Origin: Nocardiopsis sp. N85
Lineage (GTDB): Bacteria > Actinomycetota > Actinomycetes > Streptosporangiales > Streptosporangiaceae
Assembly (NCBI RefSeq): GCF_028882275.1
Contig: NZ_JARBUT010000004.1
Span: 1 to 64,000, forward strand
Direction of reading: 5' to 3'
DNA length: 64,000 nucleotides
How positions within the stretch are numbered: position 1 is the stretch's first letter; each line of letters starts with the position of its first letter. This document shows positions 24,082 through 33,445 of the stretch, in pieces. Made by a program: the position numbers and the translations under genes. Under the pieces are notes generated by a model. That model was given only the letters and a program-made list of their open reading frames with translations. It was not told the origin of the DNA and made no database searches.

Positions 24082-26904
24082 CTAGTTATTTCTTGATTCC
24101 CGTGGCGGGTGGTTGTCGTATACAAGAGTCTCTTGCTCTTGTTCGTTAAGGGACCAGTCTACCAAAATTTCGCTTGGGGGTGCACCTAGGTGATCCATTT
24201 TTTCTGGCCTGTTCCTGTCGTATTTTTCTCCTGCCGAAGATGGGGGGTATTTTTCTCGGAATTCATTTCTGTTGTGCTCTGTCAATGTGTCATCGTAGAC
24301 GATTTTCATGCTGAATGTGATTGAAGGATCCGGTCCAGCCAGATCCAGCCAATCCCTGGCCAGCGCGTCCTTGTTGCCGGGTTCACTCTCTACGTACCCG
24401 GTGCGGTAGGCCCTGAGTAGCGTTTTCTTTTCTTTGGTGAGCAAGCCGTGCCAGAGATATTCAAGACGGGCCCAGTTGCTGTGGTAACTGTTGCTGTTGC
24501 CGGTGTGGTTGAGGGACCTGAGCATAGGTACGATATTGATGCGTTCTCCCGGGCCACCAAACATGTTTCCCGCTACAAAATGTCCTCCTTGCCAGGTGGA
24601 TTTTTCGTAGGCGTACTCTTCTTCGCTTTCATTGTATTCTTCGAAATAGTTCTTTCCCTCGTGACCGATGGGTGTCTGTTCGCTATTCCTTGACGTTTTT
24701 CCTGATTCTAGTTCGCCCTCCACGGATATGGTCCGTGATTTTTCATCTGTTTCATAGACAAATTTTGCCCCTGAGGTCGGGTGGTCAATATAATACTTCG
24801 CTTTTGGGCGGGGGTAAACGAGTTCAGGATTTCCTTTGGTGTCCTGGCCTGGTTGTGTCTCGACGTGTGATATTTTTCCAGTGGAATCAGTGATAAAAAC
24901 TCCACGATCCTCAACCTCGTAAAGAGTATTGGGTTCTAGCTTTTTTTCCTTTCCTTCGCCATCTGTTCCAAAGCGCTGTTCGTTGCCCGGGAAAAGGGGG
25001 CTGTCCTTGCCAATGCTCTTTGTGTGATCGTGGTGCGGTCTATTTACGGATCCACTGTATGGATCTTGGTTTGGGCTCTCGGATCCTGGGGTTTCCCCGT
25101 TCCCGTGTCCTCCGTCGCCTCCATTTGTATCGCCAGGCGAAGGGTTTCTTGGAGTGTCCCCTGAGTCGGGAATGATGCTGCTATAGCCGTCGTCGTCAAG
25201 ATTTTCGTGATCGAGTGCTTTGGTGGAGGAACTTCTAGTGGCCCCTCCCTTTTTTTCGTTTGTTTCGATGTCGGGGGCCGTGCCGCTGTCGCCCGATGGG
25301 TCTCCTGATAAGTAGGGTGACTCGGAACGTGTATTGATCTGCGGTGCATCGATGGTGTCGTCGCGCGATCGGCCGCCTCGGGGCGCGGCGGCCTCGGGGG
25401 TTCGTGGTGCGTCCGAGGTCTCGCCGCGAGGGCGATCGGGGGCGGGGGTACCGCCTTGACCCTGCGGGGTGTCGGTGTTCGGATTCCGGGGAGCGGGAGC
25501 ACCGTCGCCCCCGGAGGAGGGCCGGTCCGGCTGCGGATCGGGAGTGTCGCGGTACCGGTTCGGGTCCAGGAGCGACTCCCGGAGGATGTCGAGGTCGTGG
25601 CCGAAGCGTTCACCGGTCGTCGGCGTCCGTGCGTCGCCGTCGCGGGGCCACGGGCTGCTCTCCCCCGACAGGGGGCGTCCACCGGTGGGAGAGGAACGGT
25701 CCTCGTCTCCGAGATCGGATCGGTCCGACCCGTCGCCGTCGACATCCCCGCCCGGCCCCAGGGTCAGGCCGGTCTTCAACGCCTTGAGCGGCAACCCCAC
25801 CGTCAACAACACCAGGTTGATGCCGCTCGTGGCACCCGTGTACTCGGGGTCCTCGTCCTTCTGCGACCAGGCGGTGTTCCCCTCCCACCCCTCGGCGAGG
25901 ACGTCCCCCATGTTGTCGGTCCACCGTCCCCAGGAGGCTCCTCCGCCCTCCGAGGAGAACAGCCACCCCTGGTCGTCATGGACGCCGACCAGGGTGCCCG
26001 CGCCCACGACCGTGTCCCAGCCGCTCTTCTTGAGGTTGTCCCAGCGGCCGGCCGGGTCCAGTCTCCAGCCGTTGTCGGGGTGCCACGCCCCGGACAACGA
26101 GACCAGGCCCACGGCCGATCCCCACAGCACATCGGTGACGATGATGTCCCAGGCCGCCTGACCGGTGCTGTTGTCGAACGTCACCTCGGCGGGGGAGACC
26201 CAGTACTCGGCGTCGAACCAGGCGGCCATGTCGTTGGCCGATTCGGTGAACAGGGTCGTGAAGCCCGTGTCCCGCTCACCCGCGTCCGTGGGCAGCCCGT
26301 AGACGATCACGTCGTCCCCCCGCGCCTGGTCGGGGGAGACGTAGGCCGCCCCGCCGTACACAGCGGAGATCTTGCTCGCGCACGCGTTCTCGGCCTCGTT
26401 GAACGCGGCCCACGCCGTGTTGACCTCGTCCTTCAGGCGGATGTTCTCCAGGAAGGCGGCTTCGTCGGTCTTGTCGTCCTTGGTGAGCCACCAGACCGCC
26501 TTGTCCTGGTTCCTGTTGTGGAAACCCTGGGCCTGGATCTTGAGGGTGTTGAGCTTCCGTCGGGCCGTGGTGGCCGCCTCGGCGAGGTCCTCCAAGGCCT
26601 CGGCGACGGTGACCAGGTCGCTCTCGACGTCCTCGCCCCGTGTCACCACCGGGTCCATCTTCGAGAAGAGGTCCTCGCTCTCCGGTGCGCTGTAGTGGGC
26701 CTGCAACCCGCTCCACGTGGAACGCATGTCCTCCGCGTCCCCGGCGATGTCCTCCCCTCCCGAGCGCAGCGTCTCGGCCGCGTAATTGAGGGACCAGACG
26801 TCGGTCAGGGGGTAGGGGATCGTGTCGGGGTCGATGAGCGTGAACAGGTTCGGGTCCACGCCGCTCTGCGGCTCGGTCGGCTCGAACCCTCCGGAGGCGG
26901 GCAT
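24082..26904 (-). CDS. Polymorphic toxin with WXG-like N-terminus and EndoNS_2-like nuclease C-terminus
   Basis: The protein has 940 residues. The N-terminal 200 residues are helical and resemble type VII secretion substrates (DVWSLNYAAETLRSGGEDIA). Residues about 200-400 form a Trp/Gly-rich middle with two hydrophobic stretches. Residues about 400-650 are a low-complexity Pro/Gly/Asp/Ser linker. The C-terminal nuclease domain has GGHFVAGNMFGGPGERINIVP, with H775 and N790 as likely catalytic residues, typical of EndoNS_2 nucleases. DNA coding residues up to about 525 is GC-rich, after which GC drops. It presumably cleaves nucleic acid in competing cells. The start overlaps the DUF6507 stop. 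Confidence 0.85.
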   Translation of the reverse strand: MPASGGFEPTEPQSGVDPNLFTLIDPDTIPYPLTDVWSLNYAAETLRSGGEDIAGDAEDMRSTWSGLQAHYSAPESEDLFSKMDPVVTRGEDVESDLVTVAEALEDLAEAATTARRKLNTLKIQAQGFHNRNQDKAVWWLTKDDKTDEAAFLENIRLKDEVNTAWAAFNEAENACASKISAVYGGAAYVSPDQARGDDVIVYGLPTDAGERDTGFTTLFTESANDMAAWFDAEYWVSPAEVTFDNSTGQAAWDIIVTDVLWGSAVGLVSLSGAWHPDNGWRLDPAGRWDNLKKSGWDTVVGAGTLVGVHDDQGWLFSSEGGGASWGRWTDNMGDVLAEGWEGNTAWSQKDEDPEYTGATSGINLVLLTVGLPLKALKTGLTLGPGGDVDGDGSDRSDLGDEDRSSPTGGRPLSGESSPWPRDGDARTPTTGERFGHDLDILRESLLDPNRYRDTPDPQPDRPSSGGDGAPAPRNPNTDTPQGQGGTPAPDRPRGETSDAPRTPEAAAPRGGRSRDDTIDAPQINTRSESPYLSGDPSGDSGTAPDIETNEKKGGATRSSSTKALDHENLDDDGYSSIIPDSGDTPRNPSPGDTNGGDGGHGNGETPGSESPNQDPYSGSVNRPHHDHTKSIGKDSPLFPGNEQRFGTDGEGKEKKLEPNTLYEVEDRGVFITDSTGKISHVETQPGQDTKGNPELVYPRPKAKYYIDHPTSGAKFVYETDEKSRTISVEGELESGKTSRNSEQTPIGHEGKNYFEEYNESEEEYAYEKSTWQGGHFVAGNMFGGPGERINIVPMLRSLNHTGNSNSYHSNWARLEYLWHGLLTKEKKTLLRAYRTGYVESEPGNKDALARDWLDLAGPDPSITFSMKIVYDDTLTEHNRNEFREKYPPSSAGEKYDRNRPEKMDHLGAPPSEILVDWSLNEQEQETLVYDNHPPRESRNN

Positions 26905-27281
26905 CAGTACGCCTCCGCGTTGGCCGGAGCGCCGTCGCCGCCGCCCCCGAGGTCGAGGTTCTCACCGGTCCCGGCCTGGTTCTGGGCTTCGAGCGCCATC
27001 TCCTCCTGGCCTTCGTTGTAGGCGAGGGTGGCGTCGTTGGCGCCCTTGAGGCAGGACATGCTCCGGATGAACATGGCGTCGGTCTCGCTCGCGAAGTGGG
27101 TGAGGAAGCCGCTCAGGGCGTGCTCCACGGGCGGGCTCTTGACGTTCTTCAGAGCCATGTCGATCCCGTCGGAGGTGGAGTCGATGGTGGAGGAGAACCC
27201 GCCTCCCTCCAGGCCGAGCCGGTCACCGAGGGCGGTCAGGGTCAGAGAGACGCCGTGGACGTCGATCTTCCACTCGCTCAT
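26904..27281 (-). CDS. DUF6507 family protein, WXG100-like
   Basis: This 125-residue helical protein begins MSEWKIDVHGVSLTLTALGD and has two long helices (IDSTSDGIDMALKNVKSPPV, FLTHFASETDAMFIRSMSCL). Its tail is flexible and Gly-rich. This matches DUF6507, a family found next to type VII secretion effectors. It probably acts as a co-secreted partner or chaperone for the 940-aa toxin. Its stop overlaps the toxin start (ATGA). Confidence 0.75.
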   Translation of the reverse strand: MSEWKIDVHGVSLTLTALGDRLGLEGGGFSSTIDSTSDGIDMALKNVKSPPVEHALSGFLTHFASETDAMFIRSMSCLKGANDATLAYNEGQEEMALEAQNQAGTGENLDLGGGGDGAPANAEAY

Positions 27282-27601
27282 CGGCGGTCCCTCCGGTCCG
27301 AGGCGCCGAACCGGTGGGCGTGGAACTCCGGGCCCGGGTCACTCGGAGCCGTGGTGGGGGCCGGGACGCCCTCCTTCGCGCCGTGCTCGGAGACGTGGGC
27401 CTTGAGCAGGGACAACGAGTTCTGCACGTCCCTGATCGCGGGTGCCATCCGCTTCCTGACGGGCCGCCCCGAAAGCGCTTCGGAAGGCGGTGGCGGGGTC
27501 GGGTGGCCCGGACGTGTCCCCGTGGTCGGAACGCTGTTCTCGGGGAGGGGGAGAGCGGAGGCGACGCCCCGCTCCGAGGGCTCTACCAGTTCGAACTTCA
27601 C
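27278..27601 (-). CDS. Hypothetical protein of the toxin operon, 107 aa
   Basis: The stop overlaps the DUF6507 start. GTG 27601 begins a frame (VKFELVEPSERGVASALPLP) with a Pro-rich linker and one helix (APAIRDVQNSLSLLKAHVSE). Upstream in-frame starts exist to 27742, but the sequence there is Arg-rich and unlike a gene. It was not recognised. It may be a small type VII accessory protein with one helix pairing to DUF6507, which is inference. Confidence 0.55.
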   Translation of the reverse strand: MKFELVEPSERGVASALPLPENSVPTTGTRPGHPTPPPPSEALSGRPVRKRMAPAIRDVQNSLSLLKAHVSEHGAKEGVPAPTTAPSDPGPEFHAHRFGASDRRDRR

Positions 27602-27916
27602 TCGCTTCGCACCTGTTCGGTCGGATCGACGTGGCGCCCGGATCATGGGGGTTTCAGAGGCATTATGCTGACGCGCCATCACAGTCGGGGTTCCGTTCCA
27701 CACGGAATCCCGACGCTCCGTCGTCACCCTGAACGCGCTCATCAGCGCGAAGGGTCACGGCCTGAAGATCACGAACGGTGGATCGTGACATGCGTCACCC
27801 ACCATGGATCTGTGGAGAAGTGACGCGTGTGCTTCCTGAGCCATGTCCTCTGTCGCGGTGGCCGGGCCTCGGCACACGGCCGGCGGGAAGACCCTTCACC
27901 CCTCACTCCTCGCCCC

Positions 27917-29332
27917 TCATGCGCGGGCGACGGAGGACAGATAGGCCAGCTGCTTCTCCACGAGCCCCAGGGTCCGCAGCGGCGACTCCACGTCGCCCAA
28001 CGCCGGGTACCAGGCCGCGCCCTTCCCGTCGGGCCCGAGGAGGGTCCCCTTGATCGGACCCGCCTGGGCGCGACGGCGTCCGATCCGCTCCAGGCGTTCC
28101 GTACCGATGGCCACACCGAGCGGGATCGCGGGCCCCGACCACACCGGCGCGTACAGGGTGTCCTCGGCCCCCGGGAGGCGGCGGACGCGCAGACCCTCCA
28201 GGCCCCCGTCCTCGGCCAGCGCCTCCACCAGGGTGGGAAGCACGTCGAACGGAACCGAACCCGCCTCCTCGAACCCGATCACCAGGGAGATCCGTTCCAC
28301 GACCTTCCTCTCCCGCCAGGAGACCCGGATCTGACCGGAGAAGGTCCGCCCGATGCCGTGGGGCCCGGTGAAATGGAGGATGACCGGCTTGGGAGCGCGT
28401 CTTCGCGCGAACGCGAGCAGCCGCTCCCGGTCCCACCGCCGCAGCGCCGGCTCGTGGGGACCCCACCCGGCGGGGGCGGACCGGGCCAGGTGGTCGGCCA
28501 CGATCTCGGCCGCGCGGCCCAGGCGCGGAGACGACGGATCCCCGTGGACCACGGAGAGGTCGGCCGCGATCTGCGTGCCCGTGATGGACGAGGGGTTCTC
28601 CACGAACCCGGGCACCGGCTCGGCTCCGGGTTCCCGGGCCGCCCAGTTCGGGCCGACCGGTTCCCTCTCCGCGAAGAACCCGTACTCGTCGTCCCAGCGC
28701 ACCGGCAGCCCGGTGAGGCCGTCGTAGTGCTCGCCGGAACCGCCGCGCACCACCCATCGGCCCAGCGGGCCGGCCAGGAAGGTGCGCGTCCCGTAGGTCA
28801 GCCGCGACGTCGGCGGGGTGAGCACCTGGAGCATCTTCCGACCGGAGTGGGTGGCCACCGCGTCGGAGAGCCAGGAGGAGAACGGCACCACGGGGCGATC
28901 CTGGGCGACCAGCAGCGCCTTGGTCGCGACCCGTTCGACGGCCGGGTGCTCGGGCTCGTCCCACAGGCCGAAGTCGGCCGTGCCCGAGGTCCACACGGAA
29001 CCCCCGAGCCGCAGTGCGAGCCCGTCCGCGAACCGGTGCGCCACCTCCCGTCCCGTCGCGTCGGGCCGGGACCGGACCTCCACCCACCAGCAGGGATCCG
29101 GGAGGCCCGCGGAGATGTCGGAACCGAGGAGGCGGTCGATCTCGTCCCGGTGCTCCACCCGTTGTCCGGGCTCCAGGGTGGCGAGGAGGTGGTCGTCCCC
29201 GTCCCGGATCTGGAGGACGTCGGTCTCCCCGTGCCGGTGGAGGAACAGTTCCGGGTCGAGGTGTTCCAGGGCTCGGACGAGTGCCTGCTCATCGGGCTCA
29301 CCGGCCACCAGGGCCACGACGTCGTAGCTCAA
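27917..29332 (-). CDS. DUF6177 family protein (type VII secretion-linked)
   Basis: This 471-residue protein matches DUF6177: VVPFSSWLSDAVATHSGRKM, TPPTSRLTYGTRTFLAGPLGRWVV, and the C-terminal GAAWYPALGDVESPLRTLGLVEKQLAYL. DUF6177 genes occur in actinobacterial ESX-like loci beside DUF6507 and toxins. The biochemical role is unknown. It is transcribed in the same direction as the toxin operon 315 bp downstream, so the two are probably functionally linked. Confidence 0.8.
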   Translation of the reverse strand: MSYDVVALVAGEPDEQALVRALEHLDPELFLHRHGETDVLQIRDGDDHLLATLEPGQRVEHRDEIDRLLGSDISAGLPDPCWWVEVRSRPDATGREVAHRFADGLALRLGGSVWTSGTADFGLWDEPEHPAVERVATKALLVAQDRPVVPFSSWLSDAVATHSGRKMLQVLTPPTSRLTYGTRTFLAGPLGRWVVRGGSGEHYDGLTGLPVRWDDEYGFFAEREPVGPNWAAREPGAEPVPGFVENPSSITGTQIAADLSVVHGDPSSPRLGRAAEIVADHLARSAPAGWGPHEPALRRWDRERLLAFARRRAPKPVILHFTGPHGIGRTFSGQIRVSWRERKVVERISLVIGFEEAGSVPFDVLPTLVEALAEDGGLEGLRVRRLPGAEDTLYAPVWSGPAIPLGVAIGTERLERIGRRRAQAGPIKGTLLGPDGKGAAWYPALGDVESPLRTLGLVEKQLAYLSSVARA

Positions 29333-29794
29333 CGACTCTCCTCACCGGGGGACGTGGAACACGGCTCCACCGACAGAGGCCGAACCGGGTCACCGTGCGC
29401 GGACGAGCATAGCCAGAACGTCACTGAATGTGTGGTTCGTCCCCCGGTTTCTCGCCTTTCTCCTGAACCGGGAAGGTTCGGGCGGCCGATCACCACAGGG
29501 GTCGTAGACCTCGCCACCGGCGCATCTCCCCGAAGAGACCGACCTCGTGGGGGCCGCCCTTCGGGGGGCGGTCCTCGGCCGCGCCGTCGGCTCGCACCCG
29601 GCAACGCGGGCCCGCCCGCCCGACCGGGCCGTCGCGGCGGACGTCCGCCACCGTCGGGGGCGTCGCCGGGCTCGGGTCGCGTGCGGCGCCGGTTCCGGCG
29701 GACGGTGGGGCGTCGTCCGGTGCGGCCGCGGGCCGGAGCGAGGTCGCGCCCCATGCCCCCACCCGGTCCGCGCGGGGCCGGTAACGTCGTGGGC
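29333..29794. other. GC-rich spacer upstream of DUF6177
   Basis: This gap of about 460 bp lies between divergent genes. It is extremely GC-rich, with no recognisable gene. Both flanking genes need promoters here. Confidence 0.3.
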
Positions 29795-30223
29795 GTGATC
29801 GAGGAGCTGTGGGCGGCCGGGGAGATGCCGTTCCGCGACGGGCTGTATCGGCCGGACGACACCGCCCTGGAGGTGGACGTGCCCGGACCCGGTGCCTACC
29901 ATCCCGACGCCGGGCGGCCGATCCCCTTCCGGCTCGGCGGACCGCTGGACGTGGCCCGGGCGATCGAGGAGGACGGCGTCAACGAGGTCGATCCCTGGTT
30001 CGAGAGCCCCCTGCCGGACGGTTCGGGGTGGCTCACCGGTGGCGGCGGCGGGATGGGCAACATCGGTCACCTCGCCCGCCTGGACACCGACCGTTCGCTG
30101 CGGTGGGTCCTGCCCCTGTTCCACTCGAACCCGTTCCTGGGCGTGCGCCACGAGGGAACGGTGGCCGTGTTCGTCAACGACTGGAACAACCTGCTGCGCC
30201 TGGACCTCGCCGTCATCGGCTGA
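29795..30223 (+). CDS. Hypothetical protein, 142 aa
   Basis: The protein has a compact mixed fold of about 142 residues (VIEELWAAGEMPFRDGLYRP, then GGMGNIGHLARLDTDRSLRW and VAVFVNDWNNLLRLDL). It was not recognised. GTG 29795 is chosen, with GTG 29789 equally possible. It resembles small conserved proteins sometimes found near type VII secretion or toxin loci, but I cannot place it. Confidence 0.5.
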   Translation: MIEELWAAGEMPFRDGLYRPDDTALEVDVPGPGAYHPDAGRPIPFRLGGPLDVARAIEEDGVNEVDPWFESPLPDGSGWLTGGGGGMGNIGHLARLDTDRSLRWVLPLFHSNPFLGVRHEGTVAVFVNDWNNLLRLDLAVIG

Positions 30224-30243
30224 CCGCGCGCTCCGGGACCGGG

Positions 30244-30711
30244 TCAGCTCCGGTTCTCGGCGCTGCCCGCGAGGATGGGCTGGTCCACCAGCCGTGACAG
30301 CACCAGGGTGCTCTTGGTGCGCACCACGAACGGTTCCGCGCCGATGCGCTCGATGACCTCTTCGAGGTGGCGGGTGTCGCGCGCCCGCACCTGCACGATG
30401 GCGTCGGCCTCGCCGGTCACGGTGCAGGCCGACGTGATCTCCGGGTACGCCGACAGCCCCGTGCGGATCTCCCCCGGGGAGGTCCGCGCACGGCAGTACA
30501 GCTCGATGAACGCCTCCGTGGTCCAGCCCACCGCCTGGGGTTCGACCACCACGGTGAAACCGCGCACGGCGCCCGAGTCCACCAGCCGGTCCACGCGGCG
30601 TTTCACGGCGGACGGACTGAGGCCGACCTGGCCGCCGATCTCCGCGAAGCTCATGCGCGCGTCCGCGCCGAGGATCGAGATGATCCGCTCATCGACACGA
30701 TCAAGACGCAT
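30244..30711 (-). CDS. Lrp/AsnC family regulator
   Basis: This 155-residue protein has an N-terminal HTH (DRVDERIISILGADARMSFA, GGQVGLSPSAVKRRVDRLV) and a RAM ligand domain (ACTVTGEADAIVQVRARDTR). It is the standard length for an Lrp-type octamer-forming regulator that senses amino acids. ATG 30711 follows AGGGGC. It is divergent from the S33 peptidase, with the inverted repeat GTCAC-GTGGA-GTGAC at 30794-30808 between them. It may therefore control peptide/amino acid uptake and the peptidase. Confidence 0.9.
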   Translation of the reverse strand: MRLDRVDERIISILGADARMSFAEIGGQVGLSPSAVKRRVDRLVDSGAVRGFTVVVEPQAVGWTTEAFIELYCRARTSPGEIRTGLSAYPEITSACTVTGEADAIVQVRARDTRHLEEVIERIGAEPFVVRTKSTLVLSRLVDQPILAGSAENRS

Positions 30712-30793
30712 TGTGCCCCTTTGTCCACTTCTGATGCAGGCGGTCACATGCTACCGGCGCATACCGGGGTGGGCGGCCGTGTCGCTTCCGTGC

Positions 30794-30808
30794 GTCACGT
30801 GGAGTGAC
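30794..30808. promoter_or_regulatory. Inverted repeat between Lrp gene and S33 peptidase
   Basis: GTCAC (30794-30798) and GTGAC (30804-30808) are separated by five bases, 47 bp before the peptidase start. It is a plausible Lrp-type site, with weak evidence. Confidence 0.35.
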
Positions 30809-30854
30809 ATGGACAATACGATTGGTCATGAATCCTGGTTGAGGGAGTGGACAC

Positions 30855-32477
30855 GTGCGAGCACCGACGCTGGCCGCCATATCCGTCGGAGCCCTTCTGG
30901 CCTCCCTGGTGGCGGCGGTCCCCGCGCAGGCGGAAGGGGCTCGCGAGACCACCCGCATCGACCAGAAGGCCCTGCGCTGGATGCCCTGCGAGGACCTCGA
31001 ACCCCTGGGCGACGAGACCCTGGAGTGCGCGACCCTCACCGTCCCCATGTCCCGCAACGGCACCGACGGGGAGACCGTGCGGGTCGCCCTGTCCCGAGTG
31101 CCCGCCACCGGGACCGCAGAGCACACCCTGTTGGTCAACCCCGGCGGCCCCGGCAGCGCCGGACGACGGTGGGCCTCCTACACCCACCGGAGGATGTCGC
31201 CCGAACTGCGCGAGGTCTACGACGTCGTCTCCTTCGACCCGCGCGGCGTCGGCGCCTCCACCCCCTCGATCACCTGCGATCCCGCGTACTTCGACCCGCC
31301 CCGCCCCGACGGGGTGCCCGCCGACGCCGACGCCGAGGCCGTCCTGCGGGCCGACGCGGAGGCCTACGCCGCCGCCTGCGCCGAGAACACCGGCCCCCTG
31401 CTGGACCACGTGCGCACCGAGGACACCGCGCACGACATGGACGCCATCCGGATCGCCCTCGACCTGGAGGAGATCGACTACCTGGGCTACTCCTACGGCA
31501 GCTACCTCGGCACCGTCTACTCCGCCCTCTACCCCGACCGGGTCCGCGCCCTGGTCCTGGACAGCGTCGTCGGCCCCGACAACCCCTGGTACGAGAGCAA
31601 CCTGAGGCAGAGCGCGGCCCTGGACCGGTCGGCGCGCGGCTTCTTCGAATGGGTCGCCCGCCACCACGCCTCCTACGGTCTGGGCGCCGACGCCGAAGAG
31701 GTCGAGGCCGCCTATTACGGGCTGCGCTCGGAGCTGGCCCGGGACCCCGTCGACGGCGTCGTCGGCCCCACCGAGCTGGAGAGCTCCGTCATCGTGGTCG
31801 CCTACAGCGGCGGCACCTGGCCCGCGGTCGCCGCCGCCCTGGCCGACCGGATCGTCGACGGCGACGCCACCGCCCTGAAGAGGCTGCACGCCGCGTACGG
31901 AGAGACCGCCGAGTCCGACAACGGCTACGGCGGCTACCTGGCCGTGCAGTGCACCGACTCCCGGTGGCCCAAGGACTGGGCCACCTGGCGCGCCGACACC
32001 GAGGAGGTCCACGACACGGCCCCCTTCATGGCCTGGCACAACACCTGGTACAACGCTCCCTGTGCCACCTGGGACGCCGAGGTCGAGGACTGGTTCCAGG
32101 TCGGCTACGGCCCCTACGAACACCCCGCCTACCGCGGCGACGCCCTGATCGTGCACGCCACCGGCGACGGCGCCACTCCCGTGGAGGGCTCCCACGCCCT
32201 GCGGAACCGGCTGCCCGGTTCGGCGCTGGTCATCGAGGAGGGCGGCCTCACCCACGGCGTCTCCCTCACCGGCAACGCCTGCGTCGACGAGATCGTCCGG
32301 GGATACCTCCTGGACGGGGAACTGCCCGAGCGCGTGCGGGGCGACGGTCCCGACGCCGTCTGCCGGGCCCGCCCCGAACCCGCCCCGCGCGCACCGCAGA
32401 GCGCGGCCGACCCGCTGCTCGACCGACTCGGGTCCGCCGCCCTGGAACGCCCCACCGGAGCCGGGACGCCGGAATGA
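30855..32477 (+). CDS. Secreted S33 family aminopeptidase (tripeptidyl aminopeptidase-like)
   Basis: This 540-residue protein starts with a signal peptide (MRAPTLAAISVGALLASLVA, cleavage probably after residue 26). The oxyanion NPGGPGSAG is near residues 95-103, the nucleophile S213 is in GYSYGSYLG, and the Asp/His end is in HATGDG and GGLTHGVS. These are features of mycelial tripeptidyl aminopeptidases (SlpD/SlpE-like). It cleaves small peptides outside the cell. GTG 30855 follows GGGAG. Confidence 0.88.
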   Translation: MRAPTLAAISVGALLASLVAAVPAQAEGARETTRIDQKALRWMPCEDLEPLGDETLECATLTVPMSRNGTDGETVRVALSRVPATGTAEHTLLVNPGGPGSAGRRWASYTHRRMSPELREVYDVVSFDPRGVGASTPSITCDPAYFDPPRPDGVPADADAEAVLRADAEAYAAACAENTGPLLDHVRTEDTAHDMDAIRIALDLEEIDYLGYSYGSYLGTVYSALYPDRVRALVLDSVVGPDNPWYESNLRQSAALDRSARGFFEWVARHHASYGLGADAEEVEAAYYGLRSELARDPVDGVVGPTELESSVIVVAYSGGTWPAVAAALADRIVDGDATALKRLHAAYGETAESDNGYGGYLAVQCTDSRWPKDWATWRADTEEVHDTAPFMAWHNTWYNAPCATWDAEVEDWFQVGYGPYEHPAYRGDALIVHATGDGATPVEGSHALRNRLPGSALVIEEGGLTHGVSLTGNACVDEIVRGYLLDGELPERVRGDGPDAVCRARPEPAPRAPQSAADPLLDRLGSAALERPTGAGTPE

Positions 32478-32558
32478 CGGTGGAATAGGCTGGAAGCGGC
32501 GCGAACGGATCGGCTTCCGCCGTCGCGAGGGCGACGACGGGCGGATGGGGGAGATGCG

Positions 32559-33398
32559 ATGCTGCGGACCTCGCCGGTGAGGATTCTCGGTGAACGGGAC
32601 AGGGAGGCCGTGCGCGCCATCCTGGACATGGATCCGGTGGGGAACGTGTTCGTCGCCTCCCGATTGATGACCGCCGGCCTCTCCGCCGGCAACGGGACCG
32701 AGGTGTGGGGCCACGTCGATCACGGTCGACTCACCGCGCTGTGCTACTCCGGTGCCAACCTGGTCCCGGTCAACGCCGGCCCGGCGGCCATCCGCAGTTT
32801 CGCCGACCACGCCCGCTGGCGGGGTCGGCGCTGCTCGTCCATCGTCGGTCCGGTCGACGCCGTCAGCGACTTCTGGCAGCAGGTCACCCCCGCCTGGGGG
32901 CCGGCCCGGGTGATCCGCGCCAGCCAGCCCGTCCTGGAGATCTCCGGGCGCCCCGCCGTTCCCGCCGACCCGCTGGTGCGCCGGGTCCGCGTCACCGAAC
33001 TCGACATCCTCGTGCCCGCCTGCGTGGCCATGTTCACCGAGGAGGTCGGGGTCCCGCCGGACTCCGGCGACGGCGGCTCCCTGTACCGGGCCCGCGTCGA
33101 GGAACTGGTGCGCACCGGGCGGGCGTTCGCCCGCGTCGAGAACGGCCGGATCGTGTTCAAGGCCGAGGTCGGCGCGGTCACCCCCCAGGCCTGCCAGATC
33201 CAGGGCGTGTGGGTGCACCCGGACCTGCGCGGCCAGGGGCACGCGGCGGCCGGCATGGCCGCCGTCGTCGAGCACGCCCTGGCCGAGATCGCGCCCCGGG
33301 TCACCCTGTACGTCAACGACTTCAACACCCCCGCCCGGGCGACCTATCGCCGGGTCGGTTTCCGCCAGGTCGGAGAGGTCATGTCGGTGCTCTTCTGA
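32559..33398 (+). CDS. DUF4081-GNAT N-acetyltransferase
   Basis: This 279-residue protein combines an N-terminal DUF4081 half (VRILGERDREAVRAILDMDP, GNVFVASRL) with a C-terminal GNAT domain (IQGVWVHPDLRGQGHAAAGM, YVNDFNTPARATYRRVGF). It belongs to the actinobacterial family represented by Rv2867c, whose substrate is unknown. GGGGGAG precedes the ATG. In many actinobacteria this gene sits close to ispG and proS. Here proS is 29 kb away. Confidence 0.88.
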   Translation: MLRTSPVRILGERDREAVRAILDMDPVGNVFVASRLMTAGLSAGNGTEVWGHVDHGRLTALCYSGANLVPVNAGPAAIRSFADHARWRGRRCSSIVGPVDAVSDFWQQVTPAWGPARVIRASQPVLEISGRPAVPADPLVRRVRVTELDILVPACVAMFTEEVGVPPDSGDGGSLYRARVEELVRTGRAFARVENGRIVFKAEVGAVTPQACQIQGVWVHPDLRGQGHAAAGMAAVVEHALAEIAPRVTLYVNDFNTPARATYRRVGFRQVGEVMSVLF

Positions 33399-33445
33399 CC
33401 GCGCGGCCGATCACGCCCACCGCACGCAACGGGAGGACGACGACG

